Shown here: one piece after another, positions 12,001-22,017 of the stretch | Position numbering within the stretch: the first letter of the stretch is position 1 | Layout: every line of letters begins with the position of its first letter | Assembly (NCBI GenBank): GCA_004835665.1 | Contig: RBKR01000014.1 | Location: 1,302,001-1,366,000 of the forward strand | From: Phoma sp. XZ068 | Lineage: Eukaryota > Ascomycota > Dothideomycetes > Pleosporales > Didymellaceae | Reading direction: 5' to 3' | Length of the DNA: 64,000 nucleotides | The notes under the pieces: generated by a model | What the model was told of the DNA's origin: nothing | Database searches by the model: none | What the model saw: the letters and a program-made list of their open reading frames with translations, nothing else | Translations under genes and position numbers: made by a program

Positions 12001-13362
12001 ACGTGAGCTTCGTGTGACGACCTCAGACTACTAAACTGTGATTGCAGAGTTGATGTAGTCTGATCTTGCGGAGCAATGGCAGCCTTCAGGTCGTCGGTGT
12101 GGTTGCTGCGCGATGTCGTTGGTGTGAGGGAAGCGCCAAGCTGTTCGCGGTCAGCAAATGACCATCCGTAGGTGACTGCGACAGGTTGTTTTGATTATCA
12201 AGAGTAAAGAAGGGCAAAACGAAGTTCAAGTTGTATCAGCCGCCCCTTCCTGCATCCACGCGCTCAAATCGGCAGCGTCGCTCCGTCCACCTGAATCGAG
12301 ACGCCTATAACAAAGACAACAACGCTGAAACGCATATACCAGTCGATTATAACCAATATTTCCATTTATTTCAAGCAGATAGCGTCCCATCGAGGCTAAA
12401 AGATCGCAGGCGAACGATCTGAAACTGTTTCGTTATGCGCAGCATGAAATCGGCGAGTGAACAACCACAACGGAGAAACAACTGGTACTCACATGCGCCC
12501 GGCGGCTTGTGCGTCTCTCGGAGGCCTTGTTTGAGCCTGATTCTTCGAATATCATTGGCGATGGCCGCAGCGGCCCGCGAGAGTCTACGCGCGATGTGTT
12601 CGAGTTGTTACCAGCATTGCCATGCGGTGAGGTACTCGAAGGTGCGGGGACGTCGCCATCGTTGGCTGATTTAGAGGTGTCAGTTGTGCGCCAATCGATG
12701 TCGCTGAGAGCCTTCCTATGGTGCACCCTGTGATGGTTTGTTCTGTTCATGGCGCTCGCGTTGGGAGCAGCACTGGTACGTGAAGATTTCATTGCGGTCT
12801 CTCGAAACCCAACATTCAGACTTGGTACGCTCTTGGAATGATTCAGCGGTTCAGGAAACAAATGCAACAGGTCAAAAACATCGCCCTCATCGTCAGGACA
12901 TCTATCAGGCGGGTGTGATCCTCGTGGAATATTCTGCGAGGTGGGTGGACTCGGCACAAAGTCCGTGGCGTCAAGATGTGGAAATCCCTGATTACGTTGC
13001 AGAAGGGATCCAGGCAATTCGACCGGTAGATCTGGGGTCGAAGGTACGGAGCTTGAGCGCGGTCGGGTGGGGAGAGGCTTATGTAGTGAAGCTGATCTCG
13101 GACAGGTGGCAGAGCTCAATGCCGGTGAGCGCAGCATATCATTGAAGATAGCCATGAGATTGGATGCTGAGCTGACAAGAGCGCCATTGTATGGAGACGA
13201 CAGGGGACTCGACGTGAATTGCTGGTGGTCCGGAGGGACAATGGTCAGGTTGGAGGGGCGCCTTCGTGCCTTTTGGGTTTCCTTGCAGGGCGTCAGCGAA
13301 TACACGGTCACAACGTCGAAGCATCCTGCAGCAGCCCGCAGCATGCCCCAGCCAACGGTCAC
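9046..13362 (-). CDS. Large Ser/Pro-rich coiled-coil protein, exon structure partly unresolved
   Basis: The long 3' exon (11639-9046) encodes about 860 residues. First comes a coiled coil of several hundred residues rich in Leu, Glu, Gln and Lys, then a segment NEIDFYVREIIYYKLDIRGY that looks conserved, then a Ser/Thr/Pro-rich region, and a basic C terminus with SLSFRKQE and a Glu/Lys run. A preceding exon (12175-11900) reads into it in phase across an intron 11899-11640. Further upstream, 13362-12493 is an open exon (Ser/Pro-rich, ending in a basic RRTSRRAH) with a good GTGAGT donor at 12492. However, it ends in phase 0 while the exon at 12175 needs phase 1. Either a small exon lies in between, a base is missing, or there are two genes. 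The ATG is likewise uncertain (13362 or a later Met). It is likely cytoskeletal or polarity-related judging by build only; I do not recognise the family. Confidence 0.7.
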
Positions 13363-14264
13363 TATCGCTCAACCACGTCGACGCGCATTGCCAGCTCACC
13401 GTCAGTCATCACGGCAGTCACTCATACCTTTGCTTCTGTATTGTTGCTCTGGTCGACCCCTATAGTATCGATGGGTAACAGGCCACCTGTTTTGTAGTAC
13501 GGCTCCGCACTGGACTGCCGTTTCGACCAAGAAAACAACCTCTTGGAGCTCATCGCGAGGGTCAAGCGCTATCAGCGATGCATGGCAGGGCGGTATTAAG
13601 ACATTACGAGAGATGGGTGAGACTATGAAAACGAACGACAGGAGAAGAACGACGGCACAAAGAAGGAACCAAATGGCTCCGGGGTGACATCAATAAGAAG
13701 AAGTCGAAACTTTTACTACAGTAGCGGCGGTTTGGGCGCTGCGCAAATGTCCGCTGTCATGTTTCGGTGTACAATGCGCGCAGAGCATGGCGTGCATATC
13801 TGACTGGGGGCCGAAGCCTGAGTGGGTGAGACGCGCGGAAACAACAGCGAGAACACAGCCAGGCGCTTCTTCATCTGGTTGACTCTGAACGCCAGACAAA
13901 GGTTGGACGAATTGGCGCGTGGAGGACAGTAAGGGAAGCGCCTGCCCTGTGACGGGTGCTGCAGGAGGGAGGGAAGGCGCTGGCCCAAGCTCCGGATCGT
14001 CATTTGGAAACCGCGAACGGTTGCCACAAAACTTTGCGACTGACGCATGTCTTGCCCTGCAGCCTTTTATAGAAGTCTTGCAGTTACACGATTGCTGTTC
14101 GGACAGTGCAGTGTCACACTGAGCGACCCACTCGCCTTGGATCTTCACGTGTTTTGAGGCGATTGCAATTCGAATTGTTTTCCGGACCACCTTCGCGACC
14201 TGAAACGACGAGACGCCCCCAAGGCTGTACCGCAGTCCGGTCGCCCCCAAGACGCGGTCGCATC
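13363..14264. other. Divergent promoter region
   Basis: About 900 bases between the outward-reading coiled-coil gene and the FHA-domain gene. A long open frame on the minus strand (14250-13690) has Cys/Ser-rich composition with no domain and overlaps the FHA 5' region. I treat it as chance. No clear TATA element was seen. Confidence 0.5.
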
Positions 14265-15557
14265 ATGGCGCGAGAGTTGTCGCCCTTTAGCCAGAGGAAG
14301 CTGCTCACTCAGCAGCTTGCTCGAGGCGAGGTTCCCACCCCGCCGCGCGTGGTGCAGGAGAGAGTGGCAAGCAAGGAGCCAGAGCGCGTCAGCAAGGAAC
14401 CCTCAGTCACATCTCGCCGCCGATCAAGGAGCCGATCCCGCGAAAGGAAGCCCAGAGACCGCTCAAGGGACCGCAAGCCGAGAGATGCCTCGCCTGCAGC
14501 GAGCGCAAGCAGACGCCGGCGAGATGGGTCGCCGCTGCCATACAGGAAGCCTCGAGAAGCCTCACGGGAGAGGAAGCGGGACAGATCCAGGGACCGCCAT
14601 AGGGACCGCTCAAGAGACCGCCGGCGCGACAGGTCAAGAGACAGCAAGAGGAGAGACCGCTCGGTAGACAAGAAGCGAGATCGGTCGAGGGACAGGCGGC
14701 GCGACCGTTCACGAGACAAAACCGCAGACCAAGACGGACGACGAGAGCGATCACGAGATAGACACAGCAGACGCGACCGCTCGCGCTCGCGAGACCGACG
14801 GCGCAGAGACAGGTCGAGGGACGACAAGCGCTCCCGCTCGCCTCTGCCCATTCGCGACCGCAAGCACCGAACACACTCGCCGCCCGCTTCCAGGTCACCA
14901 CCACCAAAGCGCCGTCGCCGCAGCCGCTCGAAATCCCGCTCGCGATCCCCACACCAGCGCAACAAGAAGCCTCTCCCCGATCAAGACGTGTCCTTCCGCG
15001 GTGTCGACAACTCGGAGCAAGCACCCACCAAGTACGGCGGTGCGCCCGTCAACAAGGAGAAGCCCAACTTCAAGACGACCGGCGCCCTTGCAAAGCACGC
15101 CAATCGAGTCGAAGGCACCAAGATCTCACTCAAATACCACGAGCCTCCCGAGGCGCGCAAACCGCCCGCCTCGCAGCCCTGGCGCATATTCGTCTTCAAA
15201 GGCGACGATGTGGTGGACACAATCGAGCTGTGGCAGAAGAGCTGCTGGCTCCTGGGTCGCTCGCACGAGGTGGTGGACTATGTGCTCGAGCACCCTAGTT
15301 CGAGCGGACAGCACGCGGTGCTTCAGTTCAGGTACATACAAAAGGTCGTGGAAGACGAGTTTGGAGTGAAGAGCACGAAGGGCAGGGTGAAGCCGTATGT
15401 GATTGACTTGGAGTCCAGCAACGGTACAGAGTTGAACGGCAAAGACGTCGAGGCAAGCCGCTACTTTGAGCTGAGGGACAAGGACATTCTCAAGTTCGCA
15501 GGCAGTGAGCGCGAGTATGTGGTTATGCTCCCACCTCCAGACGAGAAGAAGGACTGA
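14265..15557 (+). CDS. FHA-domain protein, Pml1/SNIP1/Dawdle type
   Basis: Nuclear phosphothreonine-binding protein. In yeast the homologue Pml1 belongs to the RES complex, which retains unspliced pre-mRNA. The single exon from ATG 14265 gives 430 residues; the open frame extends further upstream, but MARELSPFSQRK is the natural start. Residues about 40-230 are an extreme Arg/Ser/Asp repeat region (RDRSRDRK-like units), as in SNIP1. The FHA domain is at about 305-425: WLLGRSHEVVDYVLEHPSSS, GQHAVLQFR, VIDLESSNGTELNG and LRDKDILKFAGSEREYVV. The Arg, Ser, His and Asn-Gly phosphopeptide-binding residues are present. The long RS/RD tract is low complexity and accounts for the many overlapping frames on the other strand. 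Confidence 0.92.
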   Translation: MARELSPFSQRKLLTQQLARGEVPTPPRVVQERVASKEPERVSKEPSVTSRRRSRSRSRERKPRDRSRDRKPRDASPAASASRRRRDGSPLPYRKPREASRERKRDRSRDRHRDRSRDRRRDRSRDSKRRDRSVDKKRDRSRDRRRDRSRDKTADQDGRRERSRDRHSRRDRSRSRDRRRRDRSRDDKRSRSPLPIRDRKHRTHSPPASRSPPPKRRRRSRSKSRSRSPHQRNKKPLPDQDVSFRGVDNSEQAPTKYGGAPVNKEKPNFKTTGALAKHANRVEGTKISLKYHEPPEARKPPASQPWRIFVFKGDDVVDTIELWQKSCWLLGRSHEVVDYVLEHPSSSGQHAVLQFRYIQKVVEDEFGVKSTKGRVKPYVIDLESSNGTELNGKDVEASRYFELRDKDILKFAGSEREYVVMLPPPDEKKD

Positions 15558-16484
15558 GTTGGTGGAGTAACCAACACGTGGGCGATGCAGCTGCAGGGGA
15601 GGTCGTAGCTATCCTCCACCCCTGTATGCACTTTATAGTTCCCAAGCCAGATATATTGAGTATACAGTAACTGCTCATGCTAGGATCTCCTCAAATGGTA
15701 CACACCAATCCGTGCGCTTTCTATCTGTCGCGCATGGTTTTCCATCTGCACATAGCCAACTCCCTTAGACGAGGTGATTGCGCACTCGAAGACCCCTATG
15801 CTAGCCAGGGTGGTTTAAGCTTTAGTTAGCCCCAGTTGCTAAACATGGGCGCGGGGCAGCAGCGATCGTGCCGGTGTAGTTCATCTACACAATTGTCACT
15901 TCCACATGCCCGTCATAGGACGCAGGTGGCTTTTTTGCGCTACAGACACGAGCCAAAGATGTCGCAGAGCTTTGACAGAATTTGCCGTCATTGTGGACCA
16001 ACTGCAAGGCAGTCGGGACCCTGCTTCGCTCGGAAACGCGCCGTACCCGTCCGCCACCTGCAACACCCGCGGCGAATTAGTGAAGTGGGTCGAGCATCCA
16101 GCTCTCGGAAGCCAAGGCCGTTACGTTCAGCCCGTGTTGGTCCCTTGCCCCTGTGTGCCTCTCAATATACGTCCACGTCGTATTCACCCCACCGTGTTCG
16201 GCTTGGTGTCGTTGTCACGCTGTTTTCCTCTTTCACGTTCCTTCCTTGTCGAGCTGCGCTAGTTCCATATGGCAGGGCCGATCTCCACATTCTCTGAAAC
16301 GTAGCTGTCTCTAACCACATCGCTCTGTACCGCACGAGACTCTCTACAACAACAACACATTTCGCTCCAAGGACACCGTTTCTACTTGTATTGAACTGTC
16401 CGCGACTGCTACGCCCACCCTCGCAGCGCAACCGCGCACCAACCTCACGCAACACCGGCGCGCGCGCGCCGCTCATTCGCCAAC
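15558..16484. other. Intergenic and 5' UTR of GH47 gene
   Basis: About 930 bases. The last 200 bases are C/A-rich with CAACAACAACA and CG-alternating runs, as in fungal 5' leaders. Open frames in both directions lack any recognisable protein signature. Confidence 0.5.
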
Positions 16485-19454
16485 ATGTTCCGCATGCGGA
16501 GATACCGCGTGTTTCTCGCCTTTGCTGCCATTACAGTATTCGCAATCTACAGATTTGGGACGTCAGGCACAACATGGCGGGAAGCTGCGTCGAACGCGGC
16601 AGGACGGTTAGAAGACGCCGCCGAAGATGCGGTGCAGTACATCCACAAGCCTGGTGTTGTTGCGCAGGAGACGAGGAAGTTTGGCATTGAAGTGCCAGCT
16701 GCGACAAACAAGACGCCGCTGCAGAAACCACCGCCGCCGCCGACACCGCCGCCAACACCACCGCCAGCTGCACCCAAAGAGACGCCTCTCCAGACACCGC
16801 GGCCCGTTGCGCCCAACAACCACCCACACGGCAGCCCTGCCAATGCTGTCCCACCGCCGCTGTCGAGCATTGAGCAGGAGCACTGGTCAAAGCTGCCGGA
16901 GAACTTCCCCGTTCCCCCGCAGTCCATGATCAAGCTGCCCACGGGCAAGTCGAAGCCGATCAAGAAGATACAGTTCAACTTCAAACCCGAGTCGCCAGCC
17001 GCGAAGGCAGACCGCACCGCCAAGCTCGACACCATCAGGAACGTCTTTAAAAAGTCGTGGAAGGGATACAGGGAACTTGCTTGGGAGCACGACGAGCTCA
17101 AGCCTGTGTCAGGCGAGTTCAAGGACCCGTTTGCTGGCTGGCGCGCGACCCTGGTGGATGCGCTGGATACACTGTGGATCATGGGGCTGAAGGAAGAGTT
17201 CGCCGACGCCGTCAAGGCCGTTGGCACCATCGACTTCACCACCACCTTGCGCGCCGACATCCCGCTGTTTGAGACGACAATTCGATATTTGGGCGGGCTG
17301 CTGGCAGCGTACGACCTCAGCGGAAAGGAACACAAGATCCTGCTGGACAAGGCCGTCGAGCTGGCAGAGGTGCTGTACAGTGCGTTTGATACACCAAACC
17401 GCATGCCGGAGACGTACTACTACTGGAGGCCGCAATTTGCGTCCAACACGCACCGCGCAGGCACTCGCGTTGTCCTGGCCGAGATTGGATCCTTGTCCGT
17501 CGAGTTTACGAGACTTGCCCAGCTCACGGGCGAGAACAAATACTACGATGCCATTGCCCGTATTACCGATCTTTTGGAGGAGTTTCAAAACAACACGAGG
17601 CTCCCGGGCATGTGGCCGACGACTTTCGACGCTTCTGGGTGTAAGATGGTAGCTGTCGATGTGCCGATTAAGGCCCCAGTGCCTCTCAACACTCAGAACG
17701 ATGTGACCCCTTCACCCACCGAACACGACGGCAAGACGAAGAAGATGATTCCGCTAGATCTGCCCGACCCAATCATCCTTACACCGAATGGAGTCAACCC
17801 AACCTGGGTCCCGCCGGAGGAGGGCTTGGAAGACCCAATGTTTGCTGCGTTGGGTAACGCCGCCAAGATGTCAGCGCTGCCAGCAATGCAGCGACGACAG
17901 GCGCTCGAGAGGAGGACACCTCCAAAGAAGGCGGGCAATCTGGAAAGTGACCTACTTGCGCTCCAAAAAGAGAATGTGAACAGGGACAAAGTGGATGCCG
18001 CTTCGTCAGCCGAACCCGCAGGCCCGACGTGTAGTCCGCAGGGTTTCGCCTCCACCTCCAACTACGGCCGCGAGGAGTATACTCTCGGCGGTATGTCCGA
18101 CTCGACATACGAGTACCTGCCCAAGCAATGGCTGCTTCTCGGCGGTCAAGTCGAGAAGTACCGGACGATGTACGAATGGTCGATGGATGTGGTCAAAAAA
18201 CATCTCATCTTCCGGCCCATGCTGCCGAAAGAGGACGATGTCCTTCACTCTGGCAAGTTCAACGTTCAGTCCCTCAAGGATGATCCGCTCGTTGGCGATC
18301 TCGAGCCTGAAAACGCTCATCTGACGTGTTTTGCTGGCGGCATGTTCGGCATGGGCGCGAAGATCTTCGATCGCCCTGAGGACCTCGAGATTGCGAAGAA
18401 ACTCACAGAAGGCTGCGTCTACGGCTACGACATGACAGCGACCGGTATCATGCCCGAAGCATACGACGCAGTGGCCTGCGAAAGTCAAAAGGAGTGTCAC
18501 TGGAACGAGACAATGTACCACGAGATCATCGACCCGAGCTCAGACTCGCGTATGCAGAACTACCAATCCCAACTTGCCCAATACCAGATCCAGCTGTCCT
18601 CTGCCTCAGCTTGGTACGAAGAGGAGATGGCGAAGTACACTGCAGCGCCCAAGCCTGTTGCAAACCCTCAAGTCCAAGCAAAAGCCACACCAGACCCATC
18701 AGCAGTCTTCGCAGACACCCTCGACAAACGTCAGCTCATCGACCTGCTCGACGATGCGACCCACGTCAACACTGAAGACACGCCCGGCGTCCCGGCAATA
18801 CCCGCAAAACCTGCACCGCCAGCCGCTGTCCAATACCCCGGCATTCCTAACCCTCTCACACCGCAAGACCACGGGTCTGTCATGGGCGGCGAGTCAGAAG
18901 AGGGCGAAGGCCCACCCTCAAACGTCGAGCCTGGCCTCAGAATCCCTGAAGTCAACGGTGCCGTACCCACCCGCACCGCACCCGAATTCCCCTACCTGTA
19001 CTCCCCAGTCCCAGTCCTAAGCCACAAGGAATACGTCAAGCACCGCCTCGAAGAAGACCGCCTCCCCGAAGGCGTCACTCGCATCGGCGCACGAAACTAC
19101 ATCCTCCGGTACGCCCTCTCTCCAATATTCTCTCAAGCTCACCTACTAACACCCCGCAGCCCCGAAGCCATCGAAAGCGTCTGGTACATGTACCGCATCA
19201 CCGGCGACCAGCACTGGCGCATAGTCGGCTGGCGCATGTTCGAAGCCGTCAACCGCGCGACCTCAACTAAATACGGCAACAGCGCCATCGACGACGTGAC
19301 AAAGGCTGCTCCTGGGCTGAACGATAGCATGGAGAGTTTCTGGCTGGCGGAGACGCTGAAGTATTTCTACTTGCTGTTTGCGGATGAGGACACGGTGAGC
19401 TTGGATGAGTGGGTGCTTAATACTGAGGCGCATCCTTTTAGGCGGCCGCAGTAG
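16485..19454 (+). CDS. GH47 class I alpha-1,2-mannosidase with long inserts
   Basis: Glycoside hydrolase family 47, trimming alpha-1,2-linked mannose from N-glycans in the ER/Golgi, Ca-dependent. Exons are 16485-19108 and 19160-19454. The 51-nt intron (GTACGC..CCGCAG) is a multiple of three, so the frame stays open, but removing it restores the conserved YILRPEAIESVWYMY. The protein is 972 residues. It is a type II membrane protein: the helix FLAFAAITVFAIYRF is at about 9-23, followed by a Pro-rich stem (about 75-105). Family motifs are ALDTLWIMGL, FETTIRYLGGLLAAY, EIGSLSVEF, CFAGGM, the catalytic Glu in RPEAIES, and the Ca-binding Thr in NTEAHPF. Two low-complexity insertions (about residues 390-525 and 685-840) lengthen it well beyond the usual 500-600 residues. 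Related long GH47 members occur in fungi. Confidence 0.93.
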   Translation: MFRMRRYRVFLAFAAITVFAIYRFGTSGTTWREAASNAAGRLEDAAEDAVQYIHKPGVVAQETRKFGIEVPAATNKTPLQKPPPPPTPPPTPPPAAPKETPLQTPRPVAPNNHPHGSPANAVPPPLSSIEQEHWSKLPENFPVPPQSMIKLPTGKSKPIKKIQFNFKPESPAAKADRTAKLDTIRNVFKKSWKGYRELAWEHDELKPVSGEFKDPFAGWRATLVDALDTLWIMGLKEEFADAVKAVGTIDFTTTLRADIPLFETTIRYLGGLLAAYDLSGKEHKILLDKAVELAEVLYSAFDTPNRMPETYYYWRPQFASNTHRAGTRVVLAEIGSLSVEFTRLAQLTGENKYYDAIARITDLLEEFQNNTRLPGMWPTTFDASGCKMVAVDVPIKAPVPLNTQNDVTPSPTEHDGKTKKMIPLDLPDPIILTPNGVNPTWVPPEEGLEDPMFAALGNAAKMSALPAMQRRQALERRTPPKKAGNLESDLLALQKENVNRDKVDAASSAEPAGPTCSPQGFASTSNYGREEYTLGGMSDSTYEYLPKQWLLLGGQVEKYRTMYEWSMDVVKKHLIFRPMLPKEDDVLHSGKFNVQSLKDDPLVGDLEPENAHLTCFAGGMFGMGAKIFDRPEDLEIAKKLTEGCVYGYDMTATGIMPEAYDAVACESQKECHWNETMYHEIIDPSSDSRMQNYQSQLAQYQIQLSSASAWYEEEMAKYTAAPKPVANPQVQAKATPDPSAVFADTLDKRQLIDLLDDATHVNTEDTPGVPAIPAKPAPPAAVQYPGIPNPLTPQDHGSVMGGESEEGEGPPSNVEPGLRIPEVNGAVPTRTAPEFPYLYSPVPVLSHKEYVKHRLEEDRLPEGVTRIGARNYILRYALSPIFSQAHLLTPRSPEAIESVWYMYRITGDQHWRIVGWRMFEAVNRATSTKYGNSAIDDVTKAAPGLNDSMESFWLAETLKYFYLLFADEDTVSLDEWVLNTEAHPFRRPQ

Positions 19455-20495
19455 AGGGGTTTGACAGGTGTGCGTTCAAAATGGCGTTTTGGTTTGATTG
19501 GGTATTGGGTATTGGGTATTGGCTTTGGCCTGTTGAGGGATGCCTCGTCTCGATATAGTTGGTATAGTTAGATATAGTGCAGATGGTATAGTAGGCAAAG
19601 TACGATAAGAGGACGTAAAGGACGTCTGGTATGGGAGAGTACGTCTAGTAAAGTATGTATAGTAAAGTACGTACAACAGCATCTATGGAGTTCAATCTTT
19701 TCTTGTCTTTCCTGTTCGATCCGATCCGATCTGCTCCCACAATGCCGTTGAATAAACTATCACGGCCTTCATCGTGATGTCAATTTGGCGATATCAGCGT
19801 CACCATCTAAACCCGATCCCGAGCTTCTGCTTTAAATGTCGTTGTTTTGCTGCATTCTTATCCCACTAGTTGACTTCATGGCGGGTTTGCTAGGTGGAAT
19901 GATGTGGAGTGTTAGAGCGGCGTGTAGTCCGTATTGGAAGCGGTAAGAATCTTCTTTAGTTGGGTTTGTAGGGCGGGCTGAATCTTTATTGCGCTGGTTA
20001 ATTGATCGGGAAGTTTGCTAGATTGGATGGCGTTTCACTGGTCTCGCTTGGGTTGTTGAATATTTGTTTTGCTTGATTGAAAAGGGATCGCGTGCGCACG
20101 TTTCTCGGACTAAGGTATTGCTGATCGACTCTTGCATCTTCCTGTGAGATCATCCTTCGTGATGCGAGCTCTTTGATTATTGCTGTGTCCATCTCTCGTA
20201 CTAGTTTGTAAACACAAACCTCTGCTCTGCAGATAAACCTGCTGGCGTGAGCTCACTAAACTTGCTATGAGCCTTCTTACTCTTGATATATGCTCTCAAC
20301 TCGTCATGTGAGCACTCTCACCTTTACTTTGCGCTTGTCTCACCTTCCGCGGCGAGAGTCGCTGGGCGAGAGCATGTTTAGTATATGTACCGTCAATCCG
20401 GCTCCCTCGCCTTCGTTCTACACGACTATCGTAAAAATTCAGAATATATATGCTTTGACTGGAATCCGATCACTTATCTCGTGTAGTTTGTCGGC
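19455..20495. other. Intergenic with short repeats
   Basis: About 1.0 kb. Just after the GH47 stop there are short tandem motifs (TTGGGTATTGGG-type at 19498-19522, and GGTATAGTTAGATATAGT/AAAGTACGTA-type up to 19680). The rest shows nothing recognisable. Confidence 0.5.
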
Positions 20496-21374
20496 ATGCC
20501 AAAGGCCGAACGACGCGTCAGCAGCCGCAAGAGATATGGTTTCCGGTATGTACATAGCGTGTCGATGGACCCACTACTTACAGTACACAGACTGGGATGC
20601 AGAATCGTACCTCTTATAGTTGGTCCAGCCAGGGTTCCTTACACCATACACGAAGACCTACTATGCAAGAACTCGAGCGTCTTTCGCGCTGCGCTCCAAC
20701 CGAATCGAAAGGAAGTAGAAGGAGACTGCTCTATCTGCCATGGTGAGCTGCTACCTGGTACCAAGGAGCTGACGTACTGCACCGCTTGTGGTGGAAACTT
20801 TCATGACACTTGCATCACACAATGGTGCAACCAAGCTGCTCTGCACGCTACAGTAACATGCCCAATTCGTCGACAGCTGTGGAATACGGAAAAACGTCAA
20901 GCCCCAAACGAGCGCAGCTTCGAGATCTACGTAGAGTGGCTCTATGCCAACAGACTCATCTCGGGGACTGAGGACAAAACAGAGTGGTTCGACGGTCTGA
21001 CTGACGCCTACGTCGTTGATCTGCACATTGATAATCAGGAGTTTTGCAACTCAATTCTACAGTCAATCATCGAAGTGTGCGCCGTTGAATACTTATGCCC
21101 TCGTACAGAGGGCGTCAGCCAAGCGTATAACAAGACAAGTGGTCACTGCAGTTTGAGGCGCCTTATCGTTGGAATCAATACAGAGTTGGGCTTTGAGGAG
21201 ATAAATGAAGCGGAGGAAAGTTGCAATGAATATCTTGCAGAGTGCTGGCGGGATATGACAATGGTTCTTGCGAACAGACAGATGACTGAAAAGAAGGATT
21301 GGACACTCAAAGGCCTCATGGCCAAATTGCTTCCAGACGTTCTACTAAACGATAGCTCAGACAAGGAAGACTAG
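20496..21374 (+). CDS. BTB/POZ protein with inserted, partly degenerate zinc finger (copy C)
   Basis: About 277 residues if the intron 20546-20590 (45 nt, GTATGT donor, phase-matched) is removed, or 292 if read through. The first half, VGPARVPYTIHEDLLCKNSS followed by VFRAAL, is a clear BTB N-terminal half. It is interrupted by CSICHGELLPGTKELTYCTA then CGGNFHDTC, a zinc finger like those of copies A and B. The BTB fold then resumes with FEIYVEWLYANRL, TDAYVVDLHIDNQEFCNSIL and CSLRRLIVGI. The final zinc pair is broken: CPIRR replaces C-x2-C, so the second zinc site may not form. BTB proteins of this kind often recruit cullin-3 ligases, but that is family knowledge rather than something seen here. 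Confidence 0.82.
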   Translation: MPKAERRVSSRKRYGFRYVHSVSMDPLLTVHRLGCRIVPLIVGPARVPYTIHEDLLCKNSSVFRAALQPNRKEVEGDCSICHGELLPGTKELTYCTACGGNFHDTCITQWCNQAALHATVTCPIRRQLWNTEKRQAPNERSFEIYVEWLYANRLISGTEDKTEWFDGLTDAYVVDLHIDNQEFCNSILQSIIEVCAVEYLCPRTEGVSQAYNKTSGHCSLRRLIVGINTELGFEEINEAEESCNEYLAECWRDMTMVLANRQMTEKKDWTLKGLMAKLLPDVLLNDSSDKED

Positions 21375-22017
21375 GCTGGATGGAGAAATGGTAATCAAGA
21401 GATGGACGCGAACCAGGTTGCATCTCACATATGCCTTGATACAATGAATTACAACAACGATAATAACCAAATCAATCGAAGCAAGCCCTTAATCCATTCC
21501 CATCTGAACTCAATCACGCGTATAAACCTCAGATAGTCCAAGGGTTTCCCTCCTTCATCACAATGTGAAAGTGCTCTTCACTCCGCCCTACATCCTCCCA
21601 AAATCCAAGATTACCGTAACCGATTTCAAAATCTCCCCAATATTGACATCGTATAGTTGCTAAACGTCAAGACCTACAATATCAAATTACTCCAAAAAGG
21701 TATACTGTGCTATTGACTATCTCCGGAAGGTGATCATCGGCGCTTATGCGCTTTGGGCCGGATTCGAGCGCTCCTGGAGCTAAACTTGCGCCATCGACGC
21801 CGATCACTGTCCATCCCTCCTGTTCCTATCGTAGTAGTATTGCTAAAGGCAAGCCATAGCAAACATCCGAGGCACGATCGAATGTCAATCAGGTTGAAGA
21901 TGGGGTTCTCGTCATCGAATTCTTATGACCGTTGGTGGGTCAAAAAGCATGCTTGGCCTGACTTCCCACCACTACCCTTGCATGTACCTTTGCTAAACCT
22001 TACACCCTGTACTCCAT
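21375..22017. other. Intergenic, no gene seen
   Basis: About 640 bases between copy C and the peroxidase. No domain-bearing frame was seen, and no clear TATA element before 22018. Confidence 0.5.

Noticed and set aside
13690..14250. 186-codon minus-strand open frame
   Set aside because: Overlaps the 5' region and start of the FHA gene, has no domain, no signal peptide and no splice support.
14309..14965. Arg/Leu/Ser-rich minus-strand frame of 218 codons
   Set aside because: Produced by the low-complexity RS/RD repeat of the FHA gene read backwards.
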